From contig NZ_CP179203.1 in assembly GCF_051201625.1 (NCBI RefSeq), forward strand, positions 3,782,001 through 3,846,000: a stretch of DNA of 64,000 nucleotides. The letters run 5' to 3'. The stretch is from Shimia sp051201625 (GTDB taxonomy: Bacteria; Pseudomonadota; Alphaproteobacteria; Rhodobacterales; Rhodobacteraceae). The translations under genes were made by a program, and so were the position numbers. Below, one piece after another: positions 1 to 8,978 of the stretch. Position 1 is the stretch's first letter; each line of letters begins with the position of its first letter. The notes under the pieces were generated by a model. That model ran no database searches, was not told where the DNA came from, and saw only the letters and a list, made by a program, of their open reading frames with translations.

Positions 1-507
1 CATACGGGCACCACCAGCCGCAGAAAACAGGATAAGAGGCCGTTTGAACTCTACTGCACACTCAGCCGCTGCGATGATCGCATTACCAACGAACATGCCC
101 ATGGATCCACCCATAAACGAAAAATCCTGACAGGCGGCCACAATTGGTGTGCGCCCAATCTCACCTTCAGCGACCAGCATAGCCTCTTTTTCACCGGTAT
201 TCTTTTGAGCAGCTTTCATGCGGTCTGGATATTTTTTCTGGTCACGGAAGTGCAGCGGATCGACCAGAGGTTCTGGCACGTCAACCTCGATAAAAATACC
301 ACCATCGAATAAAGCCTCAAACCGATTACGTGGAGTGATCCCCATGTGATGATCACACTGTGTGCATACATTAAGGTTTGCCGAAAGCTCGCGGTGAAAC
401 AGCATGGTTCCGCATTCATCACACTTGGTCCAGAGATTATCTGGCACTTCGCGACGGGAAAAAATCGAATTAATTCTTGGTCGCACGTAGTTGGTAATCC
501 AGTTCAT
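1..507 (-). CDS. accD: Acetyl-CoA carboxylase carboxyltransferase subunit beta, partial
   Basis: The carboxyl-transferase beta subunit moves the carboxyl group from carboxy-biotin to acetyl-CoA to make malonyl-CoA, the first step of fatty acid synthesis, in a cytoplasmic complex with AccA. Only the first 169 codons lie in the window; the 3' part runs off the left edge. Reading from the ATG at 507, the protein starts MNWITNYVRP and shows the family's N-terminal zinc ribbon with cysteines at residues 29, 32, 48 and 51. It then enters the carboxyltransferase fold (CQDFSFMGGSMG, then FSAAGGARM at the edge). The start fits the family's usual N-terminus. In many alphaproteobacteria folC follows accD, but that would lie outside this window. 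Confidence 0.96.
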   Translation of the reverse strand, partial: MNWITNYVRPRINSIFSRREVPDNLWTKCDECGTMLFHRELSANLNVCTQCDHHMGITPRNRFEALFDGGIFIEVDVPEPLVDPLHFRDQKKYPDRMKAAQKNTGEKEAMLVAEGEIGRTPIVAACQDFSFMGGSMGMFVGNAIIAAAECAVEFKRPLILFSAAGGARM

Positions 508-568
508 GCGTTTTAGCCCTTTCGAGTTTCGACATTCGTGGAATAGGACGCTAAGAAAAGAAATGCAA

Positions 569-1450
569 TCAACGACGCAAAGCAATCCGTGCCGTCAGCC
601 ATCCACATAATAATATGCCACCCTCCAAAGGCAACATTGTCATTAGGGCATTAGTGTCGTCGGGGCCAAACGGATACGTATACAGCGCGAACCCGTCCCA
701 GTAACCCTTCATTGAAGTCACACTGATGGCCATGAAATTGTTAACAACATGTAATGCAATTGCAGGACCCAGGGTGCCTGACCGAGCCGTTAAGTCAGCC
801 GCGACGATACCAAATACACTTGACCAAAGCGCAAGCCAAATCGCAGCGTCTCCGTATGTGGCCGGTTCGTAGTGCAATGCACCGAACAGCAAACTAGGCA
901 AAACCATCCATAACAATGGCGATCGAAAACGTACAGCGAGTTGGCTCTGCAAATACCCGCGGAACAACAATTCCTCGGCACAGCATTGGATGATCAGCAA
1001 CGTGAAACTTAACGGTATTAGAGACAGCCATTTGACAAAAAGTAGAGCCTGCTCTGGTGCAAGATCGCTGGGCGTCGGCACTAAAAAAAGCAAGCCATAC
1101 AATACCAGCAACAAGGCGAATACATGCAAAGTCTGCGTGCGGAACATGCGCCATGGGCCGATCAACCCCAACATGGATCGGCCGTGTATCAAATGCAATG
1201 TCATCCAAAGCGCAACCAACAGGCAAAAAAAGCTGCTTAGCAATATGGCCATTCCGCGAGCAGTTGTCCCCCGAGAGATTTCACCAAGCGCATCTGGTAA
1301 AATAAATTGGGATTTTACTGCGCTATACCACACCACGTTGAGCACTGCGAAGACCAGAACAAACAAGGCAATTCCAGCAAGCAGGCGCCAAGGCGAGGAA
1401 CTCTTTAATGCGGGGGCAATTAAGGCATCGTGGGGGCTGTAAGCATTCAT
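569..1450 (-). CDS. CPBP family intramembrane glutamic endopeptidase
   Basis: An integral-membrane protein of 293 residues with about seven to eight hydrophobic segments and the three motifs of the CPBP (CAAX protease/bacteriocin-processing, Abi) family. These are EE-x3-R at residues 159-164 (AEELLFRGYL), FGALHYE with His193, and HVVNN around residues 234-238. These Glu, His and Asn residues form the intramembrane active site in this family. The natural substrate cannot be read from the sequence. The gene lies just upstream of accD on the same strand with a 60-nt gap and is divergent from the DUF6478 gene. Family assignment is firm; physiological role is unknown. Confidence 0.9.
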   Translation of the reverse strand: MNAYSPHDALIAPALKSSSPWRLLAGIALFVLVFAVLNVVWYSAVKSQFILPDALGEISRGTTARGMAILLSSFFCLLVALWMTLHLIHGRSMLGLIGPWRMFRTQTLHVFALLLVLYGLLFLVPTPSDLAPEQALLFVKWLSLIPLSFTLLIIQCCAEELLFRGYLQSQLAVRFRSPLLWMVLPSLLFGALHYEPATYGDAAIWLALWSSVFGIVAADLTARSGTLGPAIALHVVNNFMAISVTSMKGYWDGFALYTYPFGPDDTNALMTMLPLEGGILLCGWLTARIALRR

Positions 1451-1624
1451 TCAGTGGACCTAACCGATCATGCTCTTAAAGGGAACTGCCCCATAAATTT
1501 GTTCAGCCCCCTTGCTCGAACCCCAATTGTGCGTTTGTTTGGAATCAACTAATTAGCTAAATAAAAGAAAACCCCGCTGCGATCCACTTCGTGAATGGGA
1601 AAACACAAAGAGTGTAGAGCAAAG

Positions 1625-2395
1625 ATGGGGCAGGGTCGTAATTTCTTTAGGATGCTTTTCCAGGTGAGCGTTGCGCGTCACTGGGCGCGCGCTGCGCGCA
1701 AAGCCGCAACCGCCGATCTTGCGGTGTTGCGCAGCCAACGCAGACGCGCGCGATTACTACGACAGCACCTGAATACTTTGATATCAACAGCAGAAGGCCG
1801 TCTCGCACTGCCCGTTGTTGGATCAAACGCGTTTCCCAAACCACATGGGACAGATTGGTCGTGGCGTCCGAAACTCTGGCGTGAACCCGTTCCAGTGAAG
1901 GGCCTGGCGGGCGTTAAAAATAAAGAACGACTGGGGAATGAGGTAACACTGTTCCACGATTGCCAGATTTCAGAGTTGACCCTACGCCAGCTGCGCAACG
2001 ACCGCAGTCGCGATCTGGCACCTTTTGGCCTTCGATTGGACGTATTCCGGTTCGATGGATCTTTCCTGTCGCTGGTCGTTGATTTGCCGCCCGAGTCCGT
2101 TGACGGCTTGCGGCGCAATCACATCATCAGAGTCGAAACAATTGTTGAAATGGAAAATTCACTTGAAATCTTCGCGCGGCTTAACATTAAGCATGGGCCA
2201 AACACTGAGCAAATCGTGCGGGAGCTACCACTAAAGGAAGAAGAAATTCAGGTAGAATTTGACTTGGCGTACTCGAACCTGAACGAAAAGCGCATAGAAA
2301 AAATTTGGCTAGACCTTATTTTTGAGGGGCCCGAAATGAACCAGATCATTCTGCGCGACGTGACTTTTTCACGCCGACCACGCGCTGAATTCTGA
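1625..2395 (+). CDS. DUF6478 family protein
   Basis: A Rhodobacterales-restricted protein of unknown function that I recognise as DUF6478. The first third is very basic and rich in Arg and Ala (ARHWARAARKAATADL), followed by a conserved body containing DWSWRPKLWREPV, LGNEVTLFHDCQISELTLRQ, LEIFARLNIKHGPNTEQ and the C-terminal FEGPEMNQIILRD. No signal peptide or membrane segment is visible. The start is uncertain: in-frame ATG codons occur at 1595, 1625 and 1652 and none has a good ribosome binding site. I took 1625, but homologous starts would also allow 1652. It is followed after 17 nt by a small gene on the same strand, so the two are probably cotranscribed. Function unknown. Confidence 0.85.
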   Translation: MGQGRNFFRMLFQVSVARHWARAARKAATADLAVLRSQRRRARLLRQHLNTLISTAEGRLALPVVGSNAFPKPHGTDWSWRPKLWREPVPVKGLAGVKNKERLGNEVTLFHDCQISELTLRQLRNDRSRDLAPFGLRLDVFRFDGSFLSLVVDLPPESVDGLRRNHIIRVETIVEMENSLEIFARLNIKHGPNTEQIVRELPLKEEEIQVEFDLAYSNLNEKRIEKIWLDLIFEGPEMNQIILRDVTFSRRPRAEF

Positions 2396-2412
2396 GCTGA
2401 AGGAAGCCGAGC

Positions 2413-2790
2413 ATGAGCCAGCTGAACCTTACCAAAACCCGGTTGTTTGAAGGAGCATGGGAGGGTGTGCTTCGATATGATCAGGGCAACGGCCCGGAAC
2501 CATCAATTGATGTCACCTTTCGCGAACAAACGGTGTCTGGAGTGACCATTGAACCTGACACGGAGACCGGTTCCTGGACGCTCCGCGTTCCCATACCGTT
2601 GCAGAGCCTGAGTGATGGCGTACAAACCATATTGATTACAGATCGCGCAACAGATCAGCGACTGGACTTGATCACCTTCATTGCCGGAGAAGCGTTGGCC
2701 GATGACATTCGTGCCGAAATCGATCTGCTCCGCGCGGAACTCGATATGTTGAAAAGAGCATTCCGTCGGCATTGCGTCGAGACTAGCTAG
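2413..2790 (+). CDS. Conserved hypothetical protein downstream of DUF6478
   Basis: A 125-residue protein that I do not recognise as a named family. It begins MSQLNLTKTRLFEGAWEG and has a beta-rich, acidic middle. It ends in a charged heptad-like helix (DDIRAEIDLLRAELDMLKRAF, about residues 97-117) that looks like a short coiled coil. An AAGGA ribosome binding site lies about 8 nt before the ATG. It sits 17 nt downstream of the DUF6478 gene, in the same direction, and before a likely terminator, so the two appear to form a two-gene operon. There is no signal peptide or membrane helix, so a soluble cytoplasmic partner protein is the simplest reading. That is inference only. Confidence 0.75.
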   Translation: MSQLNLTKTRLFEGAWEGVLRYDQGNGPEPSIDVTFREQTVSGVTIEPDTETGSWTLRVPIPLQSLSDGVQTILITDRATDQRLDLITFIAGEALADDIRAEIDLLRAELDMLKRAFRRHCVETS

Positions 2791-2829
2791 TATAATTTTG
2801 CATAGCGCATGCGCAGGAAACTTAACGCG

Positions 2830-2859
2830 TCAGCGAGCCCGCCTGATTTGATTTTTTTA
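2830..2859 (+). terminator. Likely Rho-independent terminator of the DUF6478 operon
   Basis: TCAGCG (2830-2835) pairs with CGCCTGA (2840-2846) apart from one bulged C, with an AGCC loop, and is followed by TTTGATTTTTTTA. It lies 40 nt after the stop of the 125-residue gene. The stem is short, so confidence is moderate. Confidence 0.5.
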
Positions 2860-3006
2860 TTACAAGTCACGAAAGAAATGCGGTTTGGAACACATCTGTC
2901 GGTCGGGCCTTATCATCATCAGGAAAATGTCTTTTAGTGACGCCGCGTTCCGCGTGACAGCGTCACAGCTTTAAGTTCATTTAAGGTCTAATTGATGGAG
3001 GCTCTA

Positions 3007-5034
3007 ATGGCTCAATATCCTCACCTTTTGGCACCGTTGAACCTTGGATTCACTGTTTTAAAAAACAGAGTTTTAATGGGGTCAATGCACACCGGACTTG
3101 AAGAAACAAAAGATTGGCATAGAGTCGCAGAGTTTTACGCTGAGCGAGCACGCGGAAATGTTGCGCTGATCGTGACCGGTGGTATGGCGCCTTCTAAAGA
3201 GGGCGGTGTCTTTCCGGGTGCAGCAGGTCTCTTCACCAAACAGGACATCGCAGACCATCAGATCGTAACTGGCCGAGTTCACCAAGCCGGTGGCAAAATA
3301 GCGATGCAAATTTTGCACGCAGGCCGTTACGCTTACAGCCCTGAATGTGTCTCCGCCTCACCCGTTAAATCTCCAATATCGCCTTTTCCACCAAAGGAGC
3401 TTGACGAGGAGGGTATTGAAAAACAAATCCAAGATTTTGTTATAGCCACAGAGCGAGCCCGTGACGCGGGTTACGATGGGGTCGAGATCATGGGTTCTGA
3501 GGGGTATTTCCTAAATCAATTCCTAGTAACCCATACAAACAAACGGGAAGATCGCTGGGGTGGTTCCTATGAAAATCGTATGCGGCTTCCAGTTGAAGTG
3601 GTACGGCGTTGCCGCGAAGCGGTTGGACCTGAATTTATTATCATATACCGTCTATCGATGATTGACCTGATCCCAAACGGATCAACCCACGATGAAGTAG
3701 TTCAACTGGCCAAGGCCGTCGAACAAGCGGGGGCAACAATCATCAACACTGGTATCGGTTGGCATGAGGCACGAATCCCTACAATTGCAACCTCTGTCCC
3801 GCGCCGCGCTTTTACCTGGGTTACTAAGAAACTGATGGGACAAGTAGGCATCCCAGTAATTACCTCAAATAGGATCAACATGCCGGAGGTGGCTGAGGCC
3901 GTGTTGGCAGAGGGCTGCGCCAATATGGTCTCAATGGCCCGCCCATTACTCGCAGATCCAGAATTTGTTACCAAGGCAATAGCTGGTCAGGCGAAGCGCA
4001 TTGCCCCGTGCATCGGTTGCAACCAAGCCTGCCTTGACCACACCTTTGGCGGTAAGCTGACGTCCTGTTTAGTCAATCCCCGCGCCTGCCACGAAACCGA
4101 AATTGCCATCACGCCGGCGGATACACCCAAATCCATCGCCGTCGTTGGTGCTGGCCCCGCAGGTCTTGCAACCGCGCTCGCAGCTGCGCAGAGGGGTCAC
4201 AAAGTGACGCTCTTTGACCGTGCAGAAAATATTGGCGGACAGCTTAATATTGCCAAACAAATTCCTGGCAAGGAGGAGTTTTGGGGATTGGTGGACTGGT
4301 ATGAAACTATGGTGGCGGCTTCAAGTATCAGTCTTAAACTTGGAACCAACGTAATTGCAGATGATCTCATCAATTTCGATGAAGTAGTCATCGCGACGGG
4401 CGTCATTCCACGCGACCCCGGCATCCCAGGTCAGGAAAGGCCGGAAGTTCTCAGCTATCTCGATGTTTTGCGCGATAAAAAATCAGTCGGCAAGAAAGTC
4501 GCTGTAATTGGTGCCGGCGGGATAGGCTTCGATGTATCAGAGTTTTTAGCACACCCCAACAGCAGCCTGACAGAGGACCTGTCGCAATGGATGGTTGAAT
4601 GGGGCGTGGGCGACCCTGCAACCACCCCAGGTGGTCTAGCCGAAAAAGGGCCTCAACCACACCCTCCGGCAAGAGACGTTATTCTTCTTCAGCGCAAGGC
4701 CCAGGCACTTGGTAAGGGACTCGGAAAAACGACTGGCTGGATTCATCGTGCCGCACTGAAGATGAAAAACGTGCAAATGATGGGTGGCGTGAATTATGAA
4801 AAAATCGACGATAATGGCCTGCACATTTCTTTTGGGGAGGCCCACGAAAATCCCCAAGCCATCGCCGTGGACAATGTGGTGATATGCGCAGGCCAGACAG
4901 CAAACCGTTCACTTGCCAAAACTTTGGCGGAGAGAGGATTCATCGCCCACGTGATCGGTGGGGCGGATTTGGCTGCCGAACTTGACGCAAAACGTGCCAT
5001 TGATCAGGGCACGCGCCTTGCCATAAAACTCTAA
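3007..5034 (+). CDS. fadH: NADPH-dependent 2,4-dienoyl-CoA reductase
   Basis: Reduces 2,4-dienoyl-CoA with NADPH during beta-oxidation of unsaturated fatty acids. It is a monomeric FMN, FAD and [4Fe-4S] enzyme of 675 residues. An N-terminal Old Yellow Enzyme-type TIM barrel (MGSMHTGLEE, MGSEGYFLNQF, NTGIGWHEARIPT with the catalytic His) is followed by the iron-sulfur cysteines at residues 335, 338, 342 and 354. Then come an FAD/NADPH Rossmann pair (GAGPAGLATALAAAQRG and IGAGGIGFDVSEFL). From memory the cysteine numbering matches the E. coli enzyme exactly, which supports the start at 3007. That ATG also has a GGAGG site 5 nt upstream, whereas the ATG at 2995 does not. A LysR regulator follows on the same strand and could control it. 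Confidence 0.96.
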   Translation: MAQYPHLLAPLNLGFTVLKNRVLMGSMHTGLEETKDWHRVAEFYAERARGNVALIVTGGMAPSKEGGVFPGAAGLFTKQDIADHQIVTGRVHQAGGKIAMQILHAGRYAYSPECVSASPVKSPISPFPPKELDEEGIEKQIQDFVIATERARDAGYDGVEIMGSEGYFLNQFLVTHTNKREDRWGGSYENRMRLPVEVVRRCREAVGPEFIIIYRLSMIDLIPNGSTHDEVVQLAKAVEQAGATIINTGIGWHEARIPTIATSVPRRAFTWVTKKLMGQVGIPVITSNRINMPEVAEAVLAEGCANMVSMARPLLADPEFVTKAIAGQAKRIAPCIGCNQACLDHTFGGKLTSCLVNPRACHETEIAITPADTPKSIAVVGAGPAGLATALAAAQRGHKVTLFDRAENIGGQLNIAKQIPGKEEFWGLVDWYETMVAASSISLKLGTNVIADDLINFDEVVIATGVIPRDPGIPGQERPEVLSYLDVLRDKKSVGKKVAVIGAGGIGFDVSEFLAHPNSSLTEDLSQWMVEWGVGDPATTPGGLAEKGPQPHPPARDVILLQRKAQALGKGLGKTTGWIHRAALKMKNVQMMGGVNYEKIDDNGLHISFGEAHENPQAIAVDNVVICAGQTANRSLAKTLAERGFIAHVIGGADLAAELDAKRAIDQGTRLAIKL

Positions 5035-5267
5035 CACACTGCATCATTTTTCTAAATATCTTTGGTCCATGATACGCTATTGGAACTGTTTTTAGTACTT
5101 TCCTTTGATTTCCGACCAACCGTTTTCAACCTGAAAATTATTGTTTCTCTGTTTCGATGCCGAAAACGATCTGTCAGTAATCCTCGATATTGTCCGTCTT
5201 TTGCCCTTATCTCGCCCAATTTCAATGCGAAACCAAAGCCTCAACAATGAATGCAGGGGTAGAACGC

Positions 5268-6173
5268 ATGGACCGCTTGACCGAAATGGAAGCTTTTGCC
5301 ACCGTGGTAGATCAAGGAGGTTTTACGGATGCTGCACGCAGAATGGGAATATCAAAGTCTGCGGTGTCTAAACATGTCTCAAGCCTCGAAGCCCGTCTGG
5401 GCGCTCGCCTGCTCAACCGCACCACCCGGCGAGTTAGCCCAACTGAGATTGGCCTAGCATATTACGACCGTGCCCGACGCGTTCTGAACGATGCAGGCGA
5501 AGCAGATGCGCTCGTCACCTCAATGCAGTCAGCACCATCGGGTCTGTTGCGTATATCAGTGGCTACCGACTTCGGTGTAAACCATTTGAGCCCAGTCCTC
5601 GGTGAATTCTTGAACGAATTCCCCGAAATTACCGTGAATATGGTGTTGAATAACCGTTACGTTGAATTAATTTCCGAAGGTTTCGATATGGCCATCCGCA
5701 TTGGAGAATTAGAGGACAGTACGTTGCGAGCGCGCAAATTGACAAGTACGACCAAGCGCATGATCGCCAGTCCAGAGTATTTCGAGCGCCATGGTCGCCC
5801 GCAAAAGATTGATGAGCTGAACGATCATAAGCTGTTACATTACTCTAGCCAATCCAACGGTGCTGTTTGGAAATTGACCGCACCATCGGGTGAAAAACGT
5901 CAGGTGCGCACAGCCGGATGGTTATCGGTAAACGACGGCCAATCACTCCTGAACGCTGCACAGGCGGGGCTCGGAATCGCATATCTACCTAGTTTCTTGT
6001 ACAACGACGCCATGAAACGGGGGCTTGTTGAGGACGTAATTCCAAGCCTGCCAGTCGAAACTCAGGGCATCTACGCAGTTTATCCGCCTGGTCGATTTAC
6101 CCAGCCCAAAGTACGTGCCTTCATTGACTTTCTGGTGCATGCCTTCGCAAACAAAGGCCCCTCCACTTGGTAA
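5268..6173 (+). CDS. LysR family transcriptional regulator
   Basis: A 301-residue LysR-type regulator. The N-terminal winged helix-turn-helix (MDRLTEMEAFATVVDQGGFT, then AARRMGISKSAVSKHVSSLE) covers about residues 1-60. A periplasmic-binding-protein-like effector domain fills the rest (LRISVATDFGVNHLSP, SVNDGQSLLNAAQAGLGIAYLP). An upstream in-frame ATG exists at 5247, but the ATG at 5268 has an AGGGG ribosome binding site at the right distance and gives the standard family length. It lies about 230 nt downstream of fadH, with no gene between. The effector and targets are unknown; fadH is a candidate by position only. Confidence 0.92.
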   Translation: MDRLTEMEAFATVVDQGGFTDAARRMGISKSAVSKHVSSLEARLGARLLNRTTRRVSPTEIGLAYYDRARRVLNDAGEADALVTSMQSAPSGLLRISVATDFGVNHLSPVLGEFLNEFPEITVNMVLNNRYVELISEGFDMAIRIGELEDSTLRARKLTSTTKRMIASPEYFERHGRPQKIDELNDHKLLHYSSQSNGAVWKLTAPSGEKRQVRTAGWLSVNDGQSLLNAAQAGLGIAYLPSFLYNDAMKRGLVEDVIPSLPVETQGIYAVYPPGRFTQPKVRAFIDFLVHAFANKGPSTW

Positions 6174-6677
6174 GTTTTTATACGGCGGCTCGACAATAAC
6201 GAACGTCTTACCCGGACAATTAGACCCAAGCCATTTCATTTCACTCGAAGCTGGCTGGACTTTTTCCCGGTGCTACTAGGATGAAAATTCTTCGAGCTCA
6301 AAAACGACTTTTGAGTTCAAATCTGTCGATCTGCACACGGCTTTTGTGTCCAAAAGAAGTGATCCGCAGGATATCTTAGCCAAATTAGAAGCAAAACGTG
6401 AACAACCTCCAGTCACTGCATGGATATCTCCAGCATCATTTGTAGTAGGTTGCTTTGTGGTTTTTTCTTAATCAGGTTTACGGCGTGATCCACTCACCCG
6501 AGAGATAGCCGATCCTACCCAAGACCCCGCCGAATAAAGGACAAACACTCGCATTGAAGACTTGTTCTTTGACAGCGAAGATTTGTTGCTGAAGCTATTA
6601 CCGCACAAGTCTTGACGCCTAGCGTCTGAATGCGACAGCGACGGACGGCGAGATCTCGCCATAAGTGCTTAAAGCGC
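6174..6677. other. Intergenic region without a supported gene
   Basis: About 500 nt between the convergent LysR and OmpA-like genes. No RNA gene, repeat or strong terminator was seen. One open frame on the plus strand (about 6284-6472, no ATG) reads FEFKSVDLHTAFVSKRSDPQ and vaguely recalls the N-terminus of MinC-like proteins. It has no start or continuation, so at most it is a decayed remnant. The rest looks non-coding. Confidence 0.4.
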
Positions 6678-7667
6678 TTACCTGGTGTTTAACAATACTG
6701 CTTCAACCCTTCGATTGGCACTGCGCCCCTCCTCCTTTAGGTTGGACGCAATCGGCGATAGAAATCCTACTCCTTGCGCCTCCAGCTGATCCTGACGCAC
6801 GTTGTAAATTTCAATTAGACGCTTACGAACCGACACAGCACGCTTTTCAGAGAGCTCAGTGTTTTGGGTTAACGTTCCTTCGCTATCCGTATGGCCCACC
6901 AATGCGATTCGCCGAGTTTCATCCTCTTTGAGGAAGGCCGCCAGAGACATCAGCGAAAGAAACGGGCCTTGACCGAGGCGAGACGAGCCAGTGTCAAATA
7001 CCAGATCGGACAGAACGATATGTCCCCTCTTCTCTAGCCAGAGCGAAATGCTGTCCGCATCAACAACTGCAGGGCGCAAATTCAGCTCTGCGATATTCGG
7101 CGAATTCCCTGCCAGTGGTAACCGGCCCTTCAACTGTGGCTGCACACCATCGATGTTTGGCACTGCAAAACGTACAGACTCTTCAGAAACGTGAATCACC
7201 TGAACCATACCCGCTTGGGCTGTCCGACTGACGAGCACGCCAACACCCTCCCGCCCTGCCTCTCCCTCGCGAAAACCGGAGATAAAATAAAAATCAGAAA
7301 GATCCACAAACATTTCAGGTGGAGGTAAAACCTCAGTCTGAAAACGGAAGTCAAACCCACCACAGAGTTCCGCATCACAGGCCAGCGCAATATCGTAACC
7401 CTTGTCCAGCATCTGTGCAGTCAGTTCCACATCTAACTTCCGTGTATCAGAAAATCCGGTCTCAATCCGCCAGCTGCGCCGCCGTACAGCGCCACGCAAT
7501 CGATCAGTCTCTACAACACCATTCAAAAACGGCGCCATTGGCACCGCATAGTAATCGTCGTCTTTGGCAAATTCACTCATCAATTGGGCCCCATCCGGTA
7601 AGACTGGCTCAAAGGCCCACCCAGTTTCAGGCAAAATCGCCAAACATATGGCCAGACTGCGCATCAT
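6678..7667 (-). CDS. OmpA family protein
   Basis: A 329-residue exported protein. The N-terminus has a short signal peptide (MMRSLAICLAILPETGWAFEP). A domain of about 180 residues of unassigned type follows. The C-terminal third is an OmpA-like peptidoglycan-binding domain (FDTGSSRLG, VGHTDSEGTLTQNTELSEKRA, NRRVEAVLL). It probably sits in the outer membrane or periplasm and tethers the envelope to murein. It is the last gene of a four-gene cluster (cinA, GNAT, AhpD-like, this gene); its start codon overlaps the TGA of the AhpD-like gene, and no separate ribosome binding site is evident. The role of the N-terminal domain is unknown. Confidence 0.88.
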   Translation of the reverse strand: MMRSLAICLAILPETGWAFEPVLPDGAQLMSEFAKDDDYYAVPMAPFLNGVVETDRLRGAVRRRSWRIETGFSDTRKLDVELTAQMLDKGYDIALACDAELCGGFDFRFQTEVLPPPEMFVDLSDFYFISGFREGEAGREGVGVLVSRTAQAGMVQVIHVSEESVRFAVPNIDGVQPQLKGRLPLAGNSPNIAELNLRPAVVDADSISLWLEKRGHIVLSDLVFDTGSSRLGQGPFLSLMSLAAFLKEDETRRIALVGHTDSEGTLTQNTELSEKRAVSVRKRLIEIYNVRQDQLEAQGVGFLSPIASNLKEEGRSANRRVEAVLLNTR

Positions 7668-8236
7668 CTGGCGAGCGCATGATACTCGTCATTTGGCCGC
7701 ATATCTGTAGCCGACGCCACGCGGTTAGACATGTTGTAAAATCCAGCAACATTGGCGATGTCCCAGATATCGCGATCGCTGAATCCAACGTCTCGCAAGC
7801 CCTGCCTGTCATGTTCCTGAATCGTGTACGACGCTATCGTAATTTTTTCAGCGAAGGCCAGCATCGCGTTTTGCCGCGTATCAAGTCCAGCGATCCGCCA
7901 GTTCATAACCATCATCTCGCCGAGCTTGGGGTCACCAGACAACTGCCTCACGGCAGCACCATGCGCGACGAGGCAATAGAAACATTTATTGATCGAGCTT
8001 ACCGTCACTGCGATCATTTCACGTTCAAGTTTACTCAGTCCACTGTCACTAAGCATAAGATCGTTATAAAGCGCGGTGAAGGCGTTCAGCTTGGTAACAT
8101 CAAAAGCGTACGCTTTGAGGACATTGGGTACCATGCCAAGCTTTTCAATACAAATTTCGAAGTAGCGTTGCGTCTCCTCGGGAAGAGGACTCAGCATCGG
8201 AAGATCCAATGCGGTGGGCTGATCTTTGTTAGACAT
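7664..8236 (-). CDS. Peroxidase-related enzyme of the AhpD/carboxymuconolactone decarboxylase fold
   Basis: A 190-residue cytoplasmic protein of the AhpD-like superfamily (peroxidase-related subgroup). The diagnostic motif is present: LEREMIAVTVSSINKCFYCL, with Glu71/Glu73 followed by Cys85, Cys88 and His92 (CFYCLVAH), the redox-active CxxC-x3-H. Such proteins reduce hydroperoxides or act as AhpD-type reductants. The substrate is not known. The ATG at 8236 follows an AGGAGAG site, so the longer frame to 8299 is unlikely to be translated. It lies 10 nt after the GNAT gene and its stop overlaps the start of the OmpA-like gene. Confidence 0.9.
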   Translation of the reverse strand: MSNKDQPTALDLPMLSPLPEETQRYFEICIEKLGMVPNVLKAYAFDVTKLNAFTALYNDLMLSDSGLSKLEREMIAVTVSSINKCFYCLVAHGAAVRQLSGDPKLGEMMVMNWRIAGLDTRQNAMLAFAEKITIASYTIQEHDRQGLRDVGFSDRDIWDIANVAGFYNMSNRVASATDMRPNDEYHALAR

Positions 8237-8246
8237 GTAACCTCTC

Positions 8247-8978
8247 CTATGCCGTGGCTTTCCGCCTGTAGTGATACTCTCCCACAACGTGCATCCCAAG
8301 GGAAGAATAGAGCCTATTGGCCCCTACGTTTTGCGTGGTACAAATAACAGAAAGCGTGTGACCGCCCTGATCCAAAACCCAAAACGCAGCGCGTTTCATC
8401 AGCCAGTGCGCAACCCCCTGAAGCCGCTGATGTGGCAAAACCTCGAGCGCGTGCACCATCGCGATGCCATTATGCATTGCAACAAAGGATGCACCAGCTG
8501 GCTGATCCCGCCAGCGCGAAACGAAAGCCGTCTTGGGACCTTTAGCACGGTGCATCACATCAATTCGCGCTCGGTCAATCCCACCTTTAGCCCAGATTTC
8601 CTCCATGATCTTTAGCGGCTCCCACGCTGAGATAGCAGCCGTACGCGGAGGGCGCTCTGTCGCGATCTCGCCCGCCTCAACGGCGTACATCGTCACGTGA
8701 TCAACAACTTCATAACCAGCCTTTGCGAGTACGCCATCAAGCGCCTCGTCTCCATCACGTATTTGAAACAAAAGGTCTTGGCCTAAATCTACCATCGCAA
8801 CCTCTGCTGAAGTAATATCCTCTTGGCCAGCCGTGTGACATGTGGTTGCCGCCGACACCCTTTTACCCCCTCCACGACCCTCCCGGATCGTGAAGGGACC
8901 AATGTTGCTCAAAGCAAAAGGTGGCCACGTAGCTTCAACTACCTCATATATCTTTTTGGCATCAGGTAATTGGGTCAC
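8247..8978 (-). CDS. GNAT family N-acetyltransferase
   Basis: A 243-residue protein whose C-terminal half is a GNAT acetyltransferase domain. The acetyl-CoA binding region reads EVLPHQRLQGVAHWLMKRA, and the terminal NVGANRLYSSLGM is the usual last helix and strand. The N-terminal ~120 residues are poorly conserved and may be a second, degenerate GNAT-like domain. The start codon is GTG at 8978, and its GTGA overlaps the TGA of cinA, so translation is probably coupled. The acceptor substrate is unknown. Confidence 0.85.
   Translation of the reverse strand: MTQLPDAKKIYEVVEATWPPFALSNIGPFTIREGRGGGKRVSAATTCHTAGQEDITSAEVAMVDLGQDLLFQIRDGDEALDGVLAKAGYEVVDHVTMYAVEAGEIATERPPRTAAISAWEPLKIMEEIWAKGGIDRARIDVMHRAKGPKTAFVSRWRDQPAGASFVAMHNGIAMVHALEVLPHQRLQGVAHWLMKRAAFWVLDQGGHTLSVICTTQNVGANRLYSSLGMHVVGEYHYRRKATA

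Noticed and set aside
2954..2968. GTGAC-AGC-GTCAC repeat upstream of fadH
   Set aside because: Only 5 bp per arm; could be a regulator site but is within chance expectation, so not listed.
7319..8347. A 342-codon plus-strand frame opposite OmpA and the AhpD-like gene
   Set aside because: Antisense shadow; both opposite genes have family motifs and binding sites.
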